From DASXMR01 sp036495525 (lineage in GTDB: Bacteria; Actinomycetota; Actinomycetes; Streptosporangiales; Streptosporangiaceae), in the NCBI GenBank assembly GCA_036495525.1, contig DASXMR010000138.1, forward strand, positions 1 through 36,528: a stretch of 36,528 nt of DNA. The letters run 5' to 3'. How positions within the stretch are numbered: the stretch's first letter is position 1; every line of letters begins with the position of its first letter. A program made the translations under genes and the position numbers. The notes beneath the pieces are model-generated. The model had not been told where the DNA came from. It searched no databases and saw only the letters and a list, made by a program, of their open reading frames with translations. This document shows, piece after piece, positions 34,082 to 36,528 of the stretch.

Positions 34082-35308
34082 GTGACCGAGAAAGTGGTGC
34101 TGGCCTACTCAGGCGGGCTGGACACGTCCGTGGCGATCGGCTGGATAGCCGAGCAGGCCGGCGCCGAGGTGATCGCGCTGGCCGTCGACGTCGGCCAGGG
34201 GGGCGAGGACCTGGAGACCATCCGCAGCCGGGCGCTGGCCTGCGGCGCCGCGGCGGCCGAGGTAGTCGACGCGCGGGCGGAGTTCGCCGCCGGGTACTGC
34301 ATGCCGGCGCTGCGCGCGAATGCCCTGTACATGGACACCTACCCGCTGGTCTCGGCGCTGTCGCGGCCGCTGATCGTGACCCATCTGGCCAGGGTGGCAC
34401 GCGAGCACGGCGCCAGCCTGGTCGCGCACGGCTGTACAGGCAAGGGCAACGACCAGGTCAGGTTCGAGGCGGGCCTGGCGAGCCTGGCACCCGAGGTCGG
34501 CGTCATCGCCCCGGTCAGGGACTCGGGGATGACTAGGGACAAGGCGATCGCCTTCGCCGCCGAGAAGGGCCTGCCGATCAGCGTGACCGAGCGGTCGCCG
34601 TACTCGATCGACCAGAACCTGTGGGGCCGCAGCTGCGAGACCGGGCACCTGGAGGACATCTGGGAGGCGCCGCATGACGACGTCTGGGGCTACTCGGCAG
34701 ACCCGGCTGGCCCGCGCGAGCCGGATGAGCTCACGATCAGCTTCGCTGACGGGGTCCCGGTCGCGATCGACGGGCAGCCGATGACCCCGCTGCAAATCGT
34801 CACCCGGATGAACGCGGCGGCCGGAAAGCACGGCGTCGGCCGGATCGACATGGTCGAGGACCGGCTGGTCGGCATCAAGAGCCGGGAGATCTACGAGGCG
34901 CCGGGCGCGATCGCGCTGATCGCCGCGCACCAGGAACTTGAGGGCGTCTGCATGGAGCGCGACCTGGCGAGGTTCAAGCGGCAGGCAAGCCAGCGGTGGG
35001 CGGACCTGGTTTACGACGGGCTGTGGTTCTCCCCGCTGCGACGCGCGCTCGACGCGTTCATGACCGAGGCATCGCGGCAGGTCAGCGGTGAGGTACGGGT
35101 GCGGCTGCATGGCGGCCGCGCCGTTGTCACCGGGCGCCGCAGCCAGGCCGCGCTGTATGACTTCGACCTCGCCACCTACGACACCGGGGATATCTTCGAC
35201 CAGCAGATGGCCAGGGGCTTCGTCGAGCTCTGGGGCCTGTCAGCGAAGATCGCGGCCGGCCGCGACCGCCGGGCCGGCGCTGGCGGCACCCTGCCGCTCG
35301 CCTCCTGA
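34082..35308 (+). CDS. argG: argininosuccinate synthase
   Basis: 408 aa. It joins citrulline and aspartate with ATP to give argininosuccinate. The N-type ATP pyrophosphatase P-loop AYSGGLDTSVAIGW (8-21), HGCTGKGNDQVRFE (about 119-132), SPYSIDQNLWGRSCE (about 172-186) and EIYEAPGAI are present; length is normal for the family. GTG at 34082 with GAGGAG upstream. It is 96 bp after argR, so it may be read through from the arg operon or have its own promoter; no ARG box or clear promoter is seen in the gap. argH, the usual next gene, is not in the window. Confidence 0.96.
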   Translation: MTEKVVLAYSGGLDTSVAIGWIAEQAGAEVIALAVDVGQGGEDLETIRSRALACGAAAAEVVDARAEFAAGYCMPALRANALYMDTYPLVSALSRPLIVTHLARVAREHGASLVAHGCTGKGNDQVRFEAGLASLAPEVGVIAPVRDSGMTRDKAIAFAAEKGLPISVTERSPYSIDQNLWGRSCETGHLEDIWEAPHDDVWGYSADPAGPREPDELTISFADGVPVAIDGQPMTPLQIVTRMNAAAGKHGVGRIDMVEDRLVGIKSREIYEAPGAIALIAAHQELEGVCMERDLARFKRQASQRWADLVYDGLWFSPLRRALDAFMTEASRQVSGEVRVRLHGGRAVVTGRRSQAALYDFDLATYDTGDIFDQQMARGFVELWGLSAKIAAGRDRRAGAGGTLPLAS

Positions 35309-35326
35309 TGACCGGAGACAACCAGG

Positions 35327-36528
35327 ATGAGCCAGAACGCGGCCGGAGGCGGGACTGCCGGCGCCGACCGCGCTGCCGGACCGCCCGCTGACGGCGAGGC
35401 CAGCGGCGAGCAGGGCCAGCAAAGCCAGGCGGGCGGTGCCATGAGCGGCACGGCCGGCGGGCCGCTGGCCGGGATGCGCGTCATCGAGCTGTCCAGCTAC
35501 GTCGCCTCCCCGCTGTGCGGGATGACGCTGGCGCAGCTCGGCGCCGACGTGATCCGGGTCGACCCGATCGGCGGGGTCGGCGACCGGCGGCGCTGGCCGC
35601 TGGCGCCATCCGGTGCCAGCCTGCCCTGGGCGGGCCTGAATAAGGGCAAGCGGTCGGTCACGGTCAACCTGCGTTCCGACGCCGGGCGCAAGCTGGTCGC
35701 CGACTTGATCGTGGCCGGCGGCCGCGAGGGCGGCATCGTGGTGACAAACTCCGCCGCTGCCGGCCCGCTGGCCTGGCCGGCGCTACGGCAGCGAAGACCC
35801 GACGTGATCTGCGTTCAGCTGCTCGGCCGGCCCGACGGCGGCACAGCGGTGGACTACACGGTCAACGCCGCGGCTGGCTTCCCCCTGGTCACCGGGCCGG
35901 CCAGCATGCGCGAGCCGGTCAACCACGTGCTCCCGGCCTGGGACGTGGCGTGCGGCCTGTACCTCGCGACTGGTCTGCTCGCCGCCGAGCGGCAACGGCT
36001 GCTGACCGGCCAGGGTCAGCAGATCGTGCTGGCGTTGTCCGACGTAGCCCTGGCCACCGCCGGCAACCTCGGCCTGCTGACCGAGGCCCAGCTCGGCGGC
36101 ATGCGGCCGCGGATCGGCAACGACCTGTACGGCGGGCTCGCCCGTGACTTCGCCGTGGCTGGCGGCCGGCGGGTGATGGTCGTGGTGCTGACCAGCCGCC
36201 AGTGGCGCGACCTGGCCGCCGCGGCCGGGATGCGGCGGGTGGCCGAGATGCTTGAGCAGGAGCTGGGCGCGGACTTCAGCCGGGACGCTGACCGCTACGA
36301 GCACCGCGACGTGCTCTGCGGGCTGCTGGCGCCCTGGTTCGCGCGCCGTACGGTCGACGAGGTTGCCAGCGCGTTCGCCGGCACGTCCGTGCTGTGGTCG
36401 CAGTACCTGGACTTCGCCGAGGCGGTCCAGGATGCGTCAGGCGGTGACCTGCTGGCGCCGCTGGATCAGCCAGGCGTGGGGGAGCACCTGGCGCCTGGCT
36501 CGCCGCTCAGGCTTGACGGCCAGCGCCC
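35327..36528 (+). CDS. family III (CaiB/BaiF) CoA-transferase, 2-methylfumaryl-CoA isomerase-like, 3'-truncated
   Basis: 400 codons to the window end, no stop reached. Residues 1-42 are Gly/Ala/Gln-rich; an in-frame ATG at 35441-35443 (residue 39) may be the true start, just before GPLAGMRVIELSS. The core shows LCGMTLAQLGADVIRVDPIG, WAGLNKGKRSVTVNLR, GRPDGGTAVDYTVN and VNHVLPAWD with the likely catalytic Asp206. WAGLNKGKRS, the DGGxxVDYTxN run and NHVLPAWD match, from memory, mesaconyl-C1-CoA-C4-CoA transferase (Mct) of the 3-hydroxypropionate bicycle more closely than formyl-CoA or carnitine transferases. That enzyme moves CoA within one molecule. Gap from argG is 18 bp. Substrate is inferred. 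Confidence 0.75.
   Translation, partial: MSQNAAGGGTAGADRAAGPPADGEASGEQGQQSQAGGAMSGTAGGPLAGMRVIELSSYVASPLCGMTLAQLGADVIRVDPIGGVGDRRRWPLAPSGASLPWAGLNKGKRSVTVNLRSDAGRKLVADLIVAGGREGGIVVTNSAAAGPLAWPALRQRRPDVICVQLLGRPDGGTAVDYTVNAAAGFPLVTGPASMREPVNHVLPAWDVACGLYLATGLLAAERQRLLTGQGQQIVLALSDVALATAGNLGLLTEAQLGGMRPRIGNDLYGGLARDFAVAGGRRVMVVVLTSRQWRDLAAAAGMRRVAEMLEQELGADFSRDADRYEHRDVLCGLLAPWFARRTVDEVASAFAGTSVLWSQYLDFAEAVQDASGGDLLAPLDQPGVGEHLAPGSPLRLDGQR

Overview
The window is about 36.5 kb of very GC-rich DNA (roughly 70% by eye) from an actinomycete chromosome. Gene content, GTG starts, GC-biased third codon positions and protein families (DUF349, DUF948/DUF6167 beside alaS, orphan PAS kinase beside pheST) point to Actinomycetia. 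A Streptosporangiales-like lineage is plausible, but I cannot fix genus or order. It is core chromosome: I see no insertion sequence, phage gene, CRISPR array, tRNA or rRNA.

Layout. 1-1065: 3' part of a MurA-type enolpyruvyl transferase whose loop has Asp where the fosfomycin-reactive Cys usually sits. It converges on a minus-strand pair (membrane-anchored cyclophilin, then DUF349 protein) across a 41-bp tandem repeat. 3628-7755: metallo-beta-lactamase-fold hydrolase, aspS and rarA. 7859-15213: a tight run of DUF948 protein, DUF6167 protein, alaS, ruvX, mltG and aroE, the first five linked by 1- to 4-nt overlaps or close contact. 15214-18445: the translation block infC-rpmI-rplT plus a SpoU/TrmH RNA methyltransferase. 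infC appears to start at ATC and the methyltransferase at CTG. 18446-20531: a structured leader and an orphan PAS histidine kinase. 20726-24543: pheS-pheT. 24649-26253: a minimal NfeD-like protein with an SPFH (flotillin-like) partner. 26450-26905: a minus-strand putative lipoprotein. 27031-35308: the arginine block argC-J-B-D-F-R, every junction a 4-nt overlap, then argG. 35327-end: a truncated family III CoA-transferase resembling 2-methylfumaryl-CoA isomerase.

Regulation. The arg block has the clearest control region. A TTGCAT-N17-CATAAT promoter overlaps two ArgR-type operators 20 bp apart, and the cognate argR is in the operon. A possible leaderless 60-codon ORF with three consecutive Arg codons begins at the predicted transcription start. 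Hairpins suggest leader control ahead of infC, rpmI, the histidine kinase and pheS.

Most unusual overall. Many housekeeping proteins carry in-frame tandem-repeat or low-complexity insertions (MltG 12-aa units, ArgC and ArgF 5-aa units, ArgB, the IF3 tail, the kinase N-terminus, PheT, and a linker of about 149 aa in ArgR). ArgJ shows the opposite, an apparent in-frame loss of about 40 conserved residues. The window shows no wholly new multi-gene system. The best leads are the ArgJ deletion, the repeat-expanded arg operon with its leader, the ATC and CTG starts, and the Mct-like CoA-transferase where argH might be expected.
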